Assembly (NCBI GenBank): GCA_034769895.1
Contig: CM068372.1
Location: 438,220,958 to 438,284,957, forward strand
Direction: 5' to 3'
DNA from: Magicicada septendecula
Lineage: Eukaryota > Arthropoda > Insecta > Hemiptera > Cicadidae
Length of the DNA stretch: 64,000 bases
Of the stretch, positions 22,575 to 35,122 are shown in pieces. The position numbers were made by a program, and so were the translations under genes. The notes under the pieces were generated by a model, which worked only from the letters and a program-made list of their open reading frames with translations, was not told the DNA's origin and searched no databases. Position 1 is the stretch's first letter. Each line of letters starts with the position of its first letter.

Positions 22575-23590
22575 AAAAGAGTTATTTATGTTAACTCTTT
22601 TATAGAAAAATCCACCCTTTTTGCAAAAGAATTACTTATTTTATAAAAAGAAAGTACTACCAGGAAATTCATATATTCTCATTACGATAATAATATGTTC
22701 CCAGCTTGGATATTAGTCAGCCAATGTCATTGTATTAGAGTGAATAATAATTGTTTGAACGCGAGCACAGTGGACTGAGCGTTGTACTGGAAATGAATGA
22801 TGACAATTCCATTGTATTGTTGTTGGTGAAAGATAATTAGGCGAAATGTGATTACAGCGTGAGCTCTCACTAGTATGCAGGTGACGAGACTGAAATATTG
22901 TTCTCGTTGAAATAATTATGTTTGTATTGTGAGTGCGCGTGTGCCCCCTTGCGACCGTGCCATAATTATAACAACAAAACGGTGTTGTCAAGTGGATTTG
23001 AAAACAAGTATCATCATCTGACAGCGAAATCTGCGAATCAGGTCCTATTAATATATGTTTACTCCGCTAAAAAGGAGTGTGACAGATATCTCTACGTGAA
23101 TAAAAGACTTAAGACTTAAGACTGTGTCAAAGTCACGTCCCGTACGCAGACGATATCGTAATCCCATTTCCTCGTGTTCTGTTTCCTAGTTCACTTTATT
23201 AACTATAAAGTAAAACATTTCACTAGTCTCTTCCTCGGGAACAAGTAGGCTATATTATGTCAGACAGTATAGTTCTTACTATTGAACACTTCCTTCAGTA
23301 CAGCTATCAGTAACGTGGCGTCCGTGTAACCGCTGTTGCCTGTGGCATCAGTACTGGAAGGAAGAGAAAATAATATTAATTATATCATAGAATAAATACT
23401 TCAGTTATTGAATAATTTGAAATCCGAACAATATTAGTAAGGAAACTTGACGAAAAGCATAGCATTACTTTCGAACTGCTAGGCACTTGCTGCACCGTCT
23501 TGTGTTGCCGGCTCAGACATCGGCAATGTTTTACTGCGTACGGTCATTGAGCTCGTAGTAGTAGTCACTGTAAGCCTATCACAATCGGCA
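22575..23590. other. No gene seen
   Basis: Frames at 22713-22991 and 22922-23119 are antiparallel shadows with no motif. Confidence 0.5.
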
Positions 23591-23683
23591 ACAGGTGTTA
23601 TGTACCCACGCCACGACACTGACAGCTATTCTATACCTAATCTCTTTTCAATGCTTCTCTTCTCTGACCACCTGTCCTATACC

Positions 23684-23758
<75 letters not shown>
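23684..23758. repeat. (ATC)n microsatellite
   Basis: About 25 uninterrupted ATC units produce the His-only and Ser-only ORFs here. It lies at the 3' side of a possible minus-strand LINE relic. Confidence 0.97.
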
Positions 23759-23764
23759 ACTTCA

Positions 23765-24022
23765 TCTAAATTTTCACATCGTCGTCGTCATGATCATCAT
23801 CATCATCATCGTCGCAGCCTTTGGTGGCTCCTAGCCTCTTTCAGGACATCCCTCCAGTCGTCTCCTGGAGGCGTCACCAGCACTGCTCGCCGCCGCCACC
23901 CTCTCACTCCAATAGTTTGGAGGGCTTTTCTGTTTTATCCAAGAATCTTGTTCTTGCCCCTCCTCGCTTGTGCTGACCAAGCGGCCTCCACAACAATGTT
24001 TTCCGTCTTCATGCATTTTCAT
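23765..24022 (-). pseudogene. Possible LINE tail ending in GAT/ATC repeats
   Basis: The minus frame from 24022 includes KQKSPPNYWSERVAAASSAG, then RRRLEGCPERG, a stop, and EPPKAAT before the GAT repeats. Position next to a GAT-type 3' repeat suits a LINE terminus, but the protein text is only loosely similar to known tails. Confidence 0.35.
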
Positions 24023-24459
24023 ACCATGGCCAACCTATCTCAATCTACTTACTTTAATTGTTTTCATAATGTCTATGAAAGTTGAAAGCCTGTAGCGTTC
24101 CAAGTTGTAGGCTACCTTTGCTTCCAAGACCCATTTTTATAATAAGCCCCATAAAATTTTATTAAATCGACCATCTCTAATCTGCTTTTCGCTACTTCTA
24201 CGTACTTTCTTTCTTCCTCATAATTTATTTTCAGCACTTTTCTTTTTTTTATAAATATCATGGACTACGGCTTACGTAATTTTATTTGTTCCGACTTTAA
24301 ACAGACTAGAACTGATCTATCCACCTCTTCCTAGAGCGGTCAACACTTTGTCTTTCTTGTGATTTGTACATATACAATAATGTAGGTATTCAGTCTCCGA
24401 CATGTTTAACATACGTCCATGCTACTTTGTTTTGCAGTTACTTCAGTTCGTTTGTAATT

Positions 24460-24650
24460 CTCCTAACTGCAAATTCTTCTCAGGATTCAGTATTCTTTTT
24501 CTTATTATATAATCTATATCCATTCGGTAGCCTTAGAAGCCTCATTTTCGCTGCCGCAGTTCTTCTCGTCTGGCTTCTTGCTGTCATTGTGCACTGTTAT
24601 AAAAGCAGATATTATGTAGCAGAAATTCACTATTGTTTTACGTATCATTG
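24460..24650 (-). pseudogene. LINE tail fragment
   Basis: The minus strand reads approximately TMTARSQTRRTAAAKMRLLR, then LPNGYRLYNKKKNTES, matching WTLTARxExRIQAAEMRVLR...GxTRxDRIRNExIR with stops. This is the block downstream of the reverse transcriptase in one insect LINE family. The surrounding 24060-24460 may be more of the same element but I could not align it. Confidence 0.5.
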
Positions 24651-25004
24651 TACCTATCAGCTGTTGAAACACCTGTACTTTTATATCACGGGTGACATTT
24701 AATAGGATACATGATAACTATCATGATAACATGAAAATAAGTGAAAATATTGTTCCAAGATTTGATTGTCGAGTATATTCTCTGTTCCGGGATAAAAATA
24801 TCTGTTTTAGCTTGAAAAACCATTATTTTTGGATATTTTCAGTGTTTATGCCTCTATCACGTTATGAAAGTCTATACTCCTTTTTGTAAGTTGTGCTCGG
24901 AATATGTAAAGATTATCTGATTATGTGCACATTGGTGTGTGTTTGCATTTTTATCGTGACTCACAATATGACGTTTTATTTTAGTCATTATTTTCAACAA
25001 GAAT

Positions 25005-25300
25005 TAAACCAAAAATGATTTGTTCCGGTCCCAAAGAGATAGACTAGAGCTGGTCACTGCAACGCTTCTTCGCACGTTACACACGCGCCTCTACGTCCTT
25101 TCGGTGTATAATTCAAAAGTTGTTTAGGGACGCGGCAGTAGCATTCGGTTAAGATGTTCCAATCATTTTAGCCAATATTCGGCAATACTACTAATATGTA
25201 GTTCTTGCCATATACCTGCATTTCTGACGCGTGAACGGAAAATATATTTTAATACGACTGACCTGGGATTTCGTTAAAATTCAACTCTTATTTTAGTTTC
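25005..25300 (-). pseudogene. LINE tail, sister of the 17255-17690 copy
   Basis: ATTAAACCAAAAATG(A)TTTGTTCC at 25005 and the following 200 bp run parallel to 17262-17500 (CTTCTTCG..., TTCAAAAGTTG, CATTCGGTTAAGATGTTCC, ATTTTAGCCAATA). Frames are broken throughout. The two copies define the same 3' terminus for this family. Confidence 0.7.
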
Positions 25301-25925
25301 CCATGTATTTATAGTGGCGTTAAAATATATATAAAATAAAGAAGCTGAAAATGCTGAATAGACACTCTTACCTTTTTTCTAGATGATACATGACTCTTGA
25401 GTATTCTTAATTTTTCGTTTTTCCTACGCTTTCCTTTTCATTTCATACGCTTCATTCGCGTCTTCAGATATTTGTAACACAGGAGGTGTTTATAAAAAAT
25501 TCAACTTTTAAATTTTTATTAAAGTATGAGATTTTAATTAAGTCTATGATTACTAACACTTAAAAAATTTTCTTTTTCCACTGTTCAATTAATTCCCGGC
25601 ATACTAAGATCGCTATTCACGTAACGGTTCCTTATCGTTTTGTCGTTGTACAGAAAATGTGTGGGACGTAGGAAACAGATTTTACTGCGTTGTGGGAAAA
25701 CCAATTAACCAGGATTAGGCAGGGATTGTGCGGAACAAGACAAGTGGTCGCCGTGTAATTGGACAGTACTTCGCCGCGCTTAATGTCTAATATTTTGAAG
25801 TGAAAAATGTCTGCGCTTGTTCTTCGTGTCGCAAAGACGCAATATTCGTTCTTCTTGCGATGGAACAGGAATATTTTAGAGCCTATTATATACACGCGCA
25901 CGCACACATGGATCTCCATGCAAAC
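25301..25925. other. No gene seen
   Basis: The minus frame 25632-25919 (95 codons) has no recognised motif. It lies in AT-rich DNA between a LINE relic and a microsatellite. Confidence 0.45.
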
Positions 25926-25926
25926 T

Positions 25927-25941
25927 CTGCCTGTCTGTCTA

Positions 25942-25987
<46 letters not shown>

Positions 25988-26009
25988 ACTCTCTCTCTCT
26001 CTCTCTCTC
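25927..26009. repeat. (TCTG)n(TC)n microsatellite
   Basis: TCTG units pass into TC units. The Cys/Leu/Ser and Arg/Glu/Asp ORFs are repeat translations. Confidence 0.95.
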
Positions 26010-26077
26010 CTCTCACTATCGGTATGCCATGTTACCTTTCTTTCTCTTCCTAAACCAATTTTACGATGTATGAAATA

Positions 26078-27249
26078 CAATGGACCCTCACTAATTCGTC
26101 ACCCACAAATTTGTCTCCCTGTGTGATTCATCACCCACTCAAGCTTTTTTGACATGATAATGTCTTTTAGCTGGACATCGTTTGAAACTTTCTGTAACAT
26201 TTACCGTCACGCTGTATGACGTCATCGTTGCGTGACGTTATCATTGCATGACGTCATTGGGATTGTTGTAAATAAAGGTTTGTTTTGATACGTCGCAATA
26301 TATATATATATATATTATGTGTTAAAAAAAAAGTAAGTAAAAAGATACAGTACCGTTTACCAAATGGTAAAAGCTTAAGAGCATAATAATGTCTTTCAGC
26401 CGCTAGCTAAACGCAACATTATTATGGTTACTGAGTGACTGATTGTTTCTTTTGCGCAAATGTTGCGTTTAGCTAGCGGCTGAAAGACATTATCATGCTC
26501 TTAAGCTTTTACCATTTGGTAAACGGTACTGTATCTTTTACTTACTTTTTCTTTTTCTTTATTAACAAGCGAGTAACATATATGCGCTCTAAGTATAGCC
26601 GGTGTAAACGAGAAACGTGCTGATTGTGGCCGGGGTTCTAATATTAGCCAGGAGAACAGATTGCCGAAAGTATTGGTTCCGAGAATGGGTATTTCGTACT
26701 TCTATACACGGCACAATAAGTGTTGTTAATATTAATACGTTTCCGAAAATTTAGTCAGATTGCTGACGCCTGGCAAAGTATTCCGGAAGACATTCTAAAA
26801 TCTGCAATATGCCTGGAATAAGTTACGGCCATCTGAATGACAACCAGCTAGGGCCAGAACTAGAAGATCTTGACCCTACATTGGGTCTGTTAGATATCTG
26901 CTAATCCCTACCAACATTTAATAGTTTGAATGAAGACGACATCAAAAATTGGTGTGAAATAGACTTACCGGATGTAGGCTACGAAATGTTTAGTGGTGAT
27001 GAAATTGTTACATACGTATCCATAGAACTTACCCACAATCATTAAACCCTTTTTTGCAATTACAGTGCTTAACTTGTTTGAGATTGAAAATTTCCCGCAA
27101 TAAATATGTTCAAGCATAACTTTAGTACTCTACATTGGTAGTGTTTTAATTAAACATTTTACATTGTCTTTAATGGGTTTGTTTCTTACTCCCTCACTAA
27201 TTCGTCACTCCTTCGGTCCCGTAGGTGACGAATTAGTGAGGTTCTACTG
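26078..27249 (+). mobile_element. pogo/Tigger-like DNA transposon relic
   Basis: Terminal inverted repeats are CAATGGACCCTCACTAATTC (left) and, reverse complemented, CAGTAGAACCTCACTAATTC (right), each followed by GTCACC and flanked by TA. CAGT...CCTC...TAATTCG ends and TA duplication are typical of the pogo group of Tc1/mariner. Near 26757-26820 the text reads IADAWQSIPEDILKSA. Near 26935-27020 it reads DIKNWCEIDLPDVGYEMFSG, then DEIVTYVS. Both resemble the C-terminal region of Tigger/jerky transposases. Most of the transposase is missing and stops are present. Confidence 0.75.
26327..26550. repeat. Palindrome of about 93-bp arms inside the pogo-like element
   Basis: 26327-26420 and 26459-26550 are inverted copies with one indel and very few mismatches, separated by 38 nt. 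Arms contain AGCTTAAGAGCAT and GCCGCTAGCTAAACGCAACA or their complements. It may be a MITE or fold-back element that landed in the pogo-like copy. Confidence 0.9.
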
Positions 27250-27251
27250 TA

Positions 27252-27955
27252 CAACATTTCCTAAGCAAAGCAACACATTTTCTAGCGTGATAAATAATAC
27301 AGTAACTTAACAAATATTGTTACATGGACAAGAGGCACGTTAGATTGGTGAAATTAAATCGCCACCAGAGACGATGACACAATCCCACGTTAGTATATCC
27401 AATTTTGATTTCATTGAATATATTCATAACGTCTTTATAATTACATTGATACTGTATACACTATCTTTACAGCATCAATAAGTATCACTCAACTCAGTGG
27501 ATCAACATCAAATAACTTTACAAAATGACAGAAACACTTAAAATCTCGCTGTCTGTTCCTGTCTGTCTTTCTTTCTCTCTGCTGACGTTGTCCGATACGT
27601 AACAGGCTATTCATCCCTGTCCTCCCACTGCCTTTCTAGGTGCCCTCTCTCATCCATCCCTTTGGTGTTGTAATACTATTTTCACATAATTTGTAGTTGT
27701 AAAAGTTCTGGAAATCCTTAAGGTCTTTTAATTACGAAAACTTTTACAACTCTATATTTTATCATTTAATACCTCTTCTGATAGTGCCTCCTTGCCATGG
27801 CTCCCTTGGTCCGTTCCTCGAGTCGATTCTGCTTCCTTGTCTCTTATCCTCTTCTGTCTGTGGCATCGAGGCGACGCTTCTTTCTATACTTTCCCATCAC
27901 TCTCGTTCCCCTTAAGCCGTTTTGTCCAGTTGAGACGAAATTTTATTGATATTAA
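27252..27955. other. No gene seen
   Basis: The 63-codon frame at 27792-27983 has no motif and runs into the LINE relic that follows. Confidence 0.5.
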
Positions 27956-27959
27956 TGAC

Positions 27960-28406
27960 AGTTACAAGGATAAAATTTTTTAAAACGATGGCTGTACTGT
28001 ACTTATGTATGGGAGTGAAAGTTAGATAAATACCAAAAAAGGAGACAGCAAAATACAGGCAGCAGAAATGAGATTGTTGAGACGGGTCAGAGGCTGCACA
28101 AGAAGAGATTTAGTAAGAAATGAAGACGTGCGAAATGAACTAAGTGTGGACTAAATGAAAAAATAACTGAATATAAAGAAAGATGGAAACACCACGTAAA
28201 TAGAATGGGAAATGGGAGAATACCCAAAAAATACTTAACTACAACCCAAGAGGGAAAAGAGATATAGGAAGACCACGAAAACGGTGGTCGTAAGTTTGTG
28301 AGGACGGAACAGGCAAATGCCTAATCCTTGTAGTGCAGAAGAAGAAGAAGAAGAAGAAGAAGAAGAAGAAGAAGAAGAAGAAGAAGAAGAAGAAGAAGAA
28401 GAAGAC
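27960..28406 (+). pseudogene. LINE tail with (GAA)n 3' repeat
   Basis: Text in two frames gives KTMAVLYLCMGVKVR, IQAAEMRLLRRVRGCTR, RDLVRNEDVRNELS, then ERWKHHVNRMGNGRIPKKYL and RDIGRPRKRWS. It ends GAACAGGCAAATGCCTAATC followed by about 67 bp of GAA. It is the standard tail of the family at 35881-38270, with stops, truncated at its 5' end. Confidence 0.85.
28337..28406. repeat. (GAA)n tract at LINE 3' end
   Basis: The tract begins right after the LINE terminal words TCCTTGTAGTGCAG. The Phe-rich ORF on the minus strand is a repeat translation. Confidence 0.95.
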
Positions 28407-28639
28407 TAATGAGAGTGACTCCAAGGGATTTGATAAGTTATCAAGACGTGTGAAGTGACCGAAGTGTCCGTACGAAAAATGATGGGATTGGTGGGTAACA
28501 GACAAAGTGGAGACAACGTGCGGATCGAACGGGAAGGAAAGAATTCCTAGGAAAGTCCCCGACTGCTAACCAGCAGTAAAAACAGAGATATAAGTTCTTA
28601 GTCGACCGGAAGCTATATATATAACGGGTTTATCTTTAA

Positions 28640-29704
28640 GGGGTGACCTTACACCTAAAAAATACTTTTTTGTCCATTTCGGTTTTCTGTTCATTATTGT
28701 AGCCTGGAATGTTCTGAACAAAATGATATATAACATGTCTATATTAAAAAATTGTAAACTCACTAAAAAAATAATAAAGTGACTAGTGCACAGAAACTGC
28801 GCGCTGCCTCACGAGTTTGAACAGTCACAAGCGTTTTTATAATCTTTAGGTATACATTTGTTTTTACCATTACCACAACCTTTATGAAACAGTTTTAAAT
28901 CAAATAAAACGAATTTTAAAGGTCACTTTAATGAAACTATTTTGAGTAAATGCAGTTTGGGAAAGACCCAGAATCCAAACGAATTATTCAATGTAGTAAT
29001 TTGGAAATGACTGCCAAAAACTATTTTTGTCGGCATCACAACACTAAAAGTAGGGGTGTATGATGGAGTTATATTATTTAATAAAGATGCAATGGGAAAA
29101 CCGGATGTGAAAATTGAAAAGTGCGATTACGGCAAATCGACAGAATGCTAGTGGGAAAAGCTTATAAACAATTTAATGTAGATGAAAAATGAAGAGGAAA
29201 CAAGCGAGACATAAAAAAAAGGAAGAGAGAAGAAAAGGAAACACAAAGATTATGGAGCTGGACTGTTCTGAATTGTTAGTTGCCTACTATTTTATCAGGA
29301 ATTCATTAAAAATGTCTTCTTTAACTTAAACGAGTTTCCTGACAAATTGTGTTTTTATTTTACATGTGTACCTTTTTCTCTGGAACTATAAAAGATAGAA
29401 ACTTGAAATGTTTACTGTAGCTATATGTCATAAGATTACATATGTGGAACTAGAATTATGATGAAACATACTCTACAAAAAAAATTAAAACATTTTAAAC
29501 TCATAAAAAAAACAAATTTTTTGGACACTTTAAAAAAATCAAAACTGTTTTTGAAATAACCCCAAAGTATAATTCTGATTCCATACGCACAGAAAGGTCG
29601 TAAAAGTAACCTGTAAAAATTTCAACTCCCTATCTTTTATATTTTTTTAGAAAAAGTACAACACTAAAAATAATATGGGCGAGATAGGGTGTATGGTCCC
29701 TCCC
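28640..29704 (-). mobile_element. piggyBac-like non-autonomous transposon, uninterrupted copy
   Basis: TTAA at 28636-28639 and 29705-29708 flanks a 1065-bp element with ends GGGGTGACCTTACACC and, reverse complemented, GGGAGGGACCATACACCC. The orientation is opposite to the copy at 12944-15460. It serves as the empty-site reference that shows where the LINE entered that copy. It carries no intact transposase. Shared internal words include AACTATTTTGAGTAAATGC and its complement. Confidence 0.8.
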
Positions 29705-29708
29705 TTAA

Positions 29709-30735
29709 AAATTTCGATTTTAGGACATCAGTATTAAAATCAACGCAGTTTTATCCAATATACATTTAGAGTTGAAGGGAAGCTATAAATTGTTTGCCCC
29801 CTCCCTCCGGATCGACCTATGTTTGCAAAATCGAAATAGGGCGTGGTATAATGATCATGTACTGAAGATAATGATGATGGTGATGACTAATGGTATTAAC
29901 AAAGATAACTGTATACAGACACCATTAAGCGAAGAGAATTCCAGCGATTCAGTATAAAACAAAAGAACGAAACAAAACTAAACGAAGAAAAAACAATACA
30001 GTCTTAGGAGTGTGAGTGACGGAGTAGAAAGAACGTGTGAATCGAAGCATGTACCGTTATAGGTGGCCAAAACAAAGTACAGTACAACCACCGTTAGCGA
30101 GCGGAGCGCAAGAAATGTTAAAGTTACACAGTGTCGGATTAATGCGGTGGTGAAAAACAATTACAGGGTCGTCGTCGGGTAATGGCGGTGGGAACAATGG
30201 CAGGTGTAGAGTACTGCTGATATGCGCAGTGTCATTGCGTTTAATAAGGGTGTCGATGCCGCGGCGGCCGCGACCCCGACCGCGGCAATCATACAGGCAC
30301 TGGCCGCGTAAGCATTGCTCTTGGATTTCACGGTGGCTGGCACACAACATACGCACGCGAACACACATACAACACATGTGAACATACGTGCATAGAGGAA
30401 GTGACGCAAATTTTAGACTTATGAATAAAGTACAAATCTAATTGACCTTTTCAGAAGCTCCACTTGCCAATGTGTGGTATCCGTTCATTGAACTTGTTTC
30501 AGCAGTGAATACTTATTTAGTTTCTTCAGCTTCCATAAACTTATTCACATTCACAAACGTGGACGTGCACTATCTTCTAACCGGACTTTGACTTCCGTTT
30601 TTATTGATTACGTAATGAAATCAGGATTGTAAATAGTACTTTTTAAATAAAATATTTATTTAATAAAACACAATAATACACCCCTAGAGATTGAATTAAG
30701 TAAAACTTGAAATGTAAATAAATTGCCTGGCATAC
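29709..30735. other. No gene seen; short GC-rich block near 30256-30310
   Basis: A GCGGCGGCCGCG-type stretch at about 30260-30290 stands out from the AT-rich surroundings. The ORFs over it (30057-30409, minus) are unrecognised and overlap each other in different frames. Confidence 0.5.
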
Positions 30736-30739
30736 AAAC

Positions 30740-31420
30740 TATCATCATCATTACCATCTCCACTTCACGGATTAGGCTGCACTGCCTGTTCCGGAAACCA
30801 CCACATCCTCGGACACCCCACACTACGATACCCCGTGGGTTTATTCAAGGCAAGTTTGGGAAGGCGATCTGGCGATCTTGGTGCATTCTTCCCAATTGCT
30901 TACACCAATTGGCCTTGTATTCCGTAATTCTATCCTGTAATTAAAACATTTGTAATTCTCACCTTGTCTGTGCATTACTTATTCTGTATCGTAACGTGCA
31001 CCCTTTGACCAACCTGAGAAATTTCATATCTGCTGCTGTAACCTCCCTCTGTCTCTCTGTGAAAGTATCCATGTCTCACTCCCATGCAGCGCCATCGGTA
31101 CGGCCATAGTCTTATAAAACTTAAGCTTAGTGTCTTCCTAGTTTTGTATTTTAAAGTTCTGTGGATTGACCCACAAATAAGTTTAAATTTGTTAATTTTA
31201 TTTTCAACATCAAAATCAACTGCGGGTTGTCGCATCCAAGACAATTAAAACTGGATACCTTCTCCAAGATATCTCCATTTAGGCCTACTTCTATCTTTGT
31301 CCTTCCTGGATACTTCCCTTAAAAGCCATTACTCTTGTTTTGTGTGGAGATAGCATCAATTCCTCTGCTAAATTCCTCAAGATGAATCCTCTCCTCTGCT
31401 AGTCATTTTCTGCCTGTTGG
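30740..31420 (-). pseudogene. LINE 3' region, degenerate
   Basis: Minus-strand order: TQNKSNGF and GKYPGRTKIEVGLNGDILEK (the MAFxGKxPxRxKI block after the RT), VSSFNCLGC, then VENKINKFKLICGSIHRTLK and YKTRKTL. The tail continues with REVTAADMKFLRLV-like text and ends with GGAACAGGCAGTGCAGCCTA and ATC/GAT repeats near 30745. Stops and a frameshift are present. Confidence 0.75.
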
Positions 31421-32232
31421 CATACGAACAAATAATAATGCAATATTGAACCATAGTAAATAATTAAAAAAAACACACACAATAAACAAGACATACCCAA
31501 TTACTACTATTATGCTCCCTGAGCTGCTAGTAATGAATAGTGATGAATTCTGTAATCACTATTGACTTCTGCTAATTGCTATTGACAACTGATTATTCAC
31601 GCGCAGGTTCTTTCGTTCTCTGCTTTGCTGTCTGATACACATTTCCTTCGCCATCCTCTTGTTTCTCTCCCTGTAGTTTCCTGTTTATAACTTTCTTGTA
31701 TCTTGGATTTTATCTCATATACTGAATGTGTTGCATACTTTCTCAAAGTTTCTATGTTTCTTTAATTTTTCGGTTTCCTTATATTTGCCGTCTATCACCT
31801 TCCTACACTGGGTCACATACTGGCCGCAATACTCTCATATTCTATGCTTTAATTTTCTTGAGACTTCTATTTCTTAGGCACCAAGTGTCTGCTGCACCAC
31901 ACTAAACTACCATGTAGGCCTTTTTTATTTTTTAAATTTACTGACTATGAATTTGCTTATGGCAACTTTTATGAGTAGAAAGACTTATTTCAGGTTGTAA
32001 GCCTACATTTTGTAAATATCATTTTTTCTGTAGTGACAAAATCTAAGTACATGGGAATGTTCATCATCTTCTTTTACGAGCACATTCTAGGCATGTCATC
32101 ACAGGATTCACCAGGAAGGAATTTCGAAATTACCATTTCGATCGCTGTTCTTTTCGTTGGTTTTTGTATTAATATTACATTAATTTTAATACTGACACTC
32201 ATGATTCTCGGAGAACCTAAGTGTACATTATG

Positions 32233-32270
<38 letters not shown>

Positions 32271-34995
32271 GATTACAAATGATATATCATGTGTTGTGTG
32301 TATGTACGACGCGGGTGGGGAGAGCAGAGCTGATTAGATGGACATGGACCCGGCCGTACCGTGAGCGAAACTTTGCTCTAATTATTTTCCGCAGTGCAAA
32401 TAATCATATAATTTTGTAATGACCATTGGCCGTTGTTACCATTCGATTTCGTCGTAATAAATCTCAATTTATCAGGCCATTAATTCTGCCGATGCTGTGT
32501 GTGTGCTCGCTAGCCGAGGCCGTCCGTGCTTACTGCCAAACCAATATTTATTGGGATCGGTCACGAAAAGGATCGCGTACACACATACATACACACACAC
32601 ATGCAGGCAGCAGCATACTGTACAAACAAAACAACAATACGATTAATTGTTGAAAGAATAAGTACAGGAAGAATATCATAGAATATAATTAATTGGATAT
32701 AAAACATAGTACTCGAGACAACGAGGACGTATCGTCTGGCGGAAAATTTATTACCCCAAGTTATTTATCATTGCGCCAACATCTTGCTGACAGCGGCCGA
32801 CCGTCCTGGGCCGATATAAGTGGATAAACCACTCGTATTGGTGAACAGGAGGAGTCACTTTGTTGTCGATACTCTCGCACGCTCGGCCGCAGCCTTCGCG
32901 ATTACGTTTCCTCTCAAGGTTAGGGCCGCGGGCCCGTTCCGTGCTTCTTCTTCGTTTCTGAAAAATACAAATGTTTTTTCCGCGTGCGCTGGTATTTTTT
33001 CGTGTTATTAACCTTTTCGAAGAAGAAGAGAAATATCGCTGACCGTTTAAAATAACAAAGGTAGTATTATATCATTATACGTATAGACAAGATTGTAAAT
33101 GTTATTAACCGCGGGGTCGAGTCCTGTGACGCGGTATAAAATCCAGTAAGTGTGTGGTCGACGAGATATAGTGCCGTTTTGACAACATGGAAATACAAAA
33201 CGATTTTGGACTGAACATGCATACGAATGTATAGATCAATCAGCCAGTGGTATTTCACGAATCATCACTATTAGACATTGTCTCCCGTCTTCTTCTGTCC
33301 TGTTGCTTTATTGAGAGGTATGGTGGTATTGGGGGGTTTCAACATTTGTCTATAAATCGCAAAACGCACTATCCGGGCACGCAGGACAACTGCACTGCGA
33401 TGGGAATTAAATAGTATTCCCTGCTAATAATTTATCTGTCTAACACTACAGGACAACTGCACTCGGCTAGGAATACTTAGAAGATCGAACATAGGTCTGC
33501 ACTCGCCATCTGAATTTTTTGTATTATATATCAATATTCACATTATGTACTGATAGCACACTCAGTACTCTGTGCAACTGAGTTAATTCGATTGGAGAAT
33601 GACACATCCAAGGGATAAAAACACATAATTTAACGCTTATGAACGATCATGGATTTTACGTATCTCATGACAGAAATCAAACTAATTTTAGTTTATTTTT
33701 ATATGGAAATCCATATAAAATATTTCACGCTTTTTAGCGATCATCAGTTGTAGATATCTTGTGTCAACAATTACAAAATTTGCTTTTTCATCATTTTATT
33801 TTATTTTTAGTTTGATTTTAATTTATTTTTCGTACACGCTTTCCGTCAACAACGTTAGTAACTTTTTAATTTATTTTCTGTATAAGTATGTAGTTTGTAT
33901 GGTCAGCTTTTATCGTATTATTTAGTTTTATTAATTACTCTAAGTAGACATTTGTGTGTTATAAGTTTTCTTCCTCCTGGCCTTTGAGATGCGAACTTCT
34001 AGCTACGAGGCAGCGATGACCTGACTTTGGTCCGGTATTTTATTTTTCCGGCACTCACTATATCTAGTGAGCATTCTCCTACTCGCCACCTGGGCAGGCG
34101 CCTCATGGAAGATTGGAAAGTTCACACGGGATTTAACAAAAATATTTTGTATTGCTTTTCAGTAAGTTCAGTGTTTAAATCGCCATGCGTAAACACCGGT
34201 TCACCATGCGTAACCTTCGTTTACACTTTTGTTTTTACGTATCCCACTTTAAGATGTTACATAATTTTTATACGATGCTATGACGATTTCATATAAAAAT
34301 AACTCGAAATTTAGAAATGTGTTACTGTTCCTCGGTTTGTTATAATGTTGTTGAAACGCGTGCAGGCGTGCAAATAAATATAATTTTTAATATAAATTTT
34401 AGTTTTTAGTTATTTTTAATATTAAATATAATTTTTAATAGTATACATTTTAGTATTTTTATACCATTTTGTGAAATAAAATATAGAATTTTTGGACTCA
34501 ATTTTAAATTTTTAATAGAACTAATGACTTCCTCTTGGTTATTATTCGCAGAGAATAAAGGAACAAAAAACACAAACAGATTTTTTTTCTCTTTTCTCGC
34601 CTCTTAAATAACTGAATTACAAATTTTATATACAATTACTTTGTTAATCGGCAGCGAACGTGCTGTAAACGGGCACATAAAAAAGATGTAAACGTTGATG
34701 AGAGGAGAGGAGTGAAGAGGAGTATTGTAATGAGACTGGACGCTGACAGATGTGCGTGTCACTGACAAATGACATTTGACAGGACAGGTCGCGGGCCCGT
34801 AATTGCTGTCACAGTGCGCCGCGCCGCCCTTCCCACCTGCCACCTCTACAGCTCTCCAGCCCCGACGTGTTTTATTCAAAACTTGCACTATGTCATAATT
34901 CTGTTACAGAGAATGTTCGACGCAAAAATTTACGTGATGTAAAAAATTTCTGTAAATTATTTTTCCATGCTGTTATCGTGTTGAAAGAGTTTTTT
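31421..34995. other. No gene seen over 3.5 kb
   Basis: 31580-31900 on the minus strand translates to Lys-rich text (CRKVIDGKYKETEKLKKHRN) that could be a LINE linker, without proof. Short (GT)n lies at 32236-32268. A perfect palindrome TTATATGGAAATCCATATAA sits near 33700-33720. Two 25-bp near-repeats beginning AGGACAACTGCACT start at about 33384 and 33452. GC-richer blocks lie at 32340-32540, 32770-32960 and 34780-34870. None of the small frames shows a motif. Confidence 0.5.
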
Positions 34996-34999
34996 TAAC

Positions 35000-35122
<123 letters not shown>

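Noticed and set aside
23595-24085. His-repeat and Ser-repeat ORFs, up to 161 codons
   Set aside because: They are phases of the (ATC)n microsatellite at 23684-23758; the rest of the frame has no motif.
24364-24702. 112-codon ORF with hydrophobic stretches, as a membrane protein
   Set aside because: The opposite strand carries recognisable LINE tail text over the same bases, so this is a shadow frame.
25800-26126. Cys/Ser/Leu-rich ORF resembling a secreted peptide with a signal sequence
   Set aside because: The hydrophobic part is the (TCTG)n(TC)n tract.
31580-31900. Lys-rich minus-strand text as a LINE linker domain
   Set aside because: Similarity is only compositional; no motif could be fixed, so it is mentioned but not called.
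32033-32269. 78-codon ORF with two hydrophobic segments, as a small membrane protein
   Set aside because: It ends inside a (GT)n array and has no homology that I recognise; AT-rich DNA readily yields hydrophobic frames.
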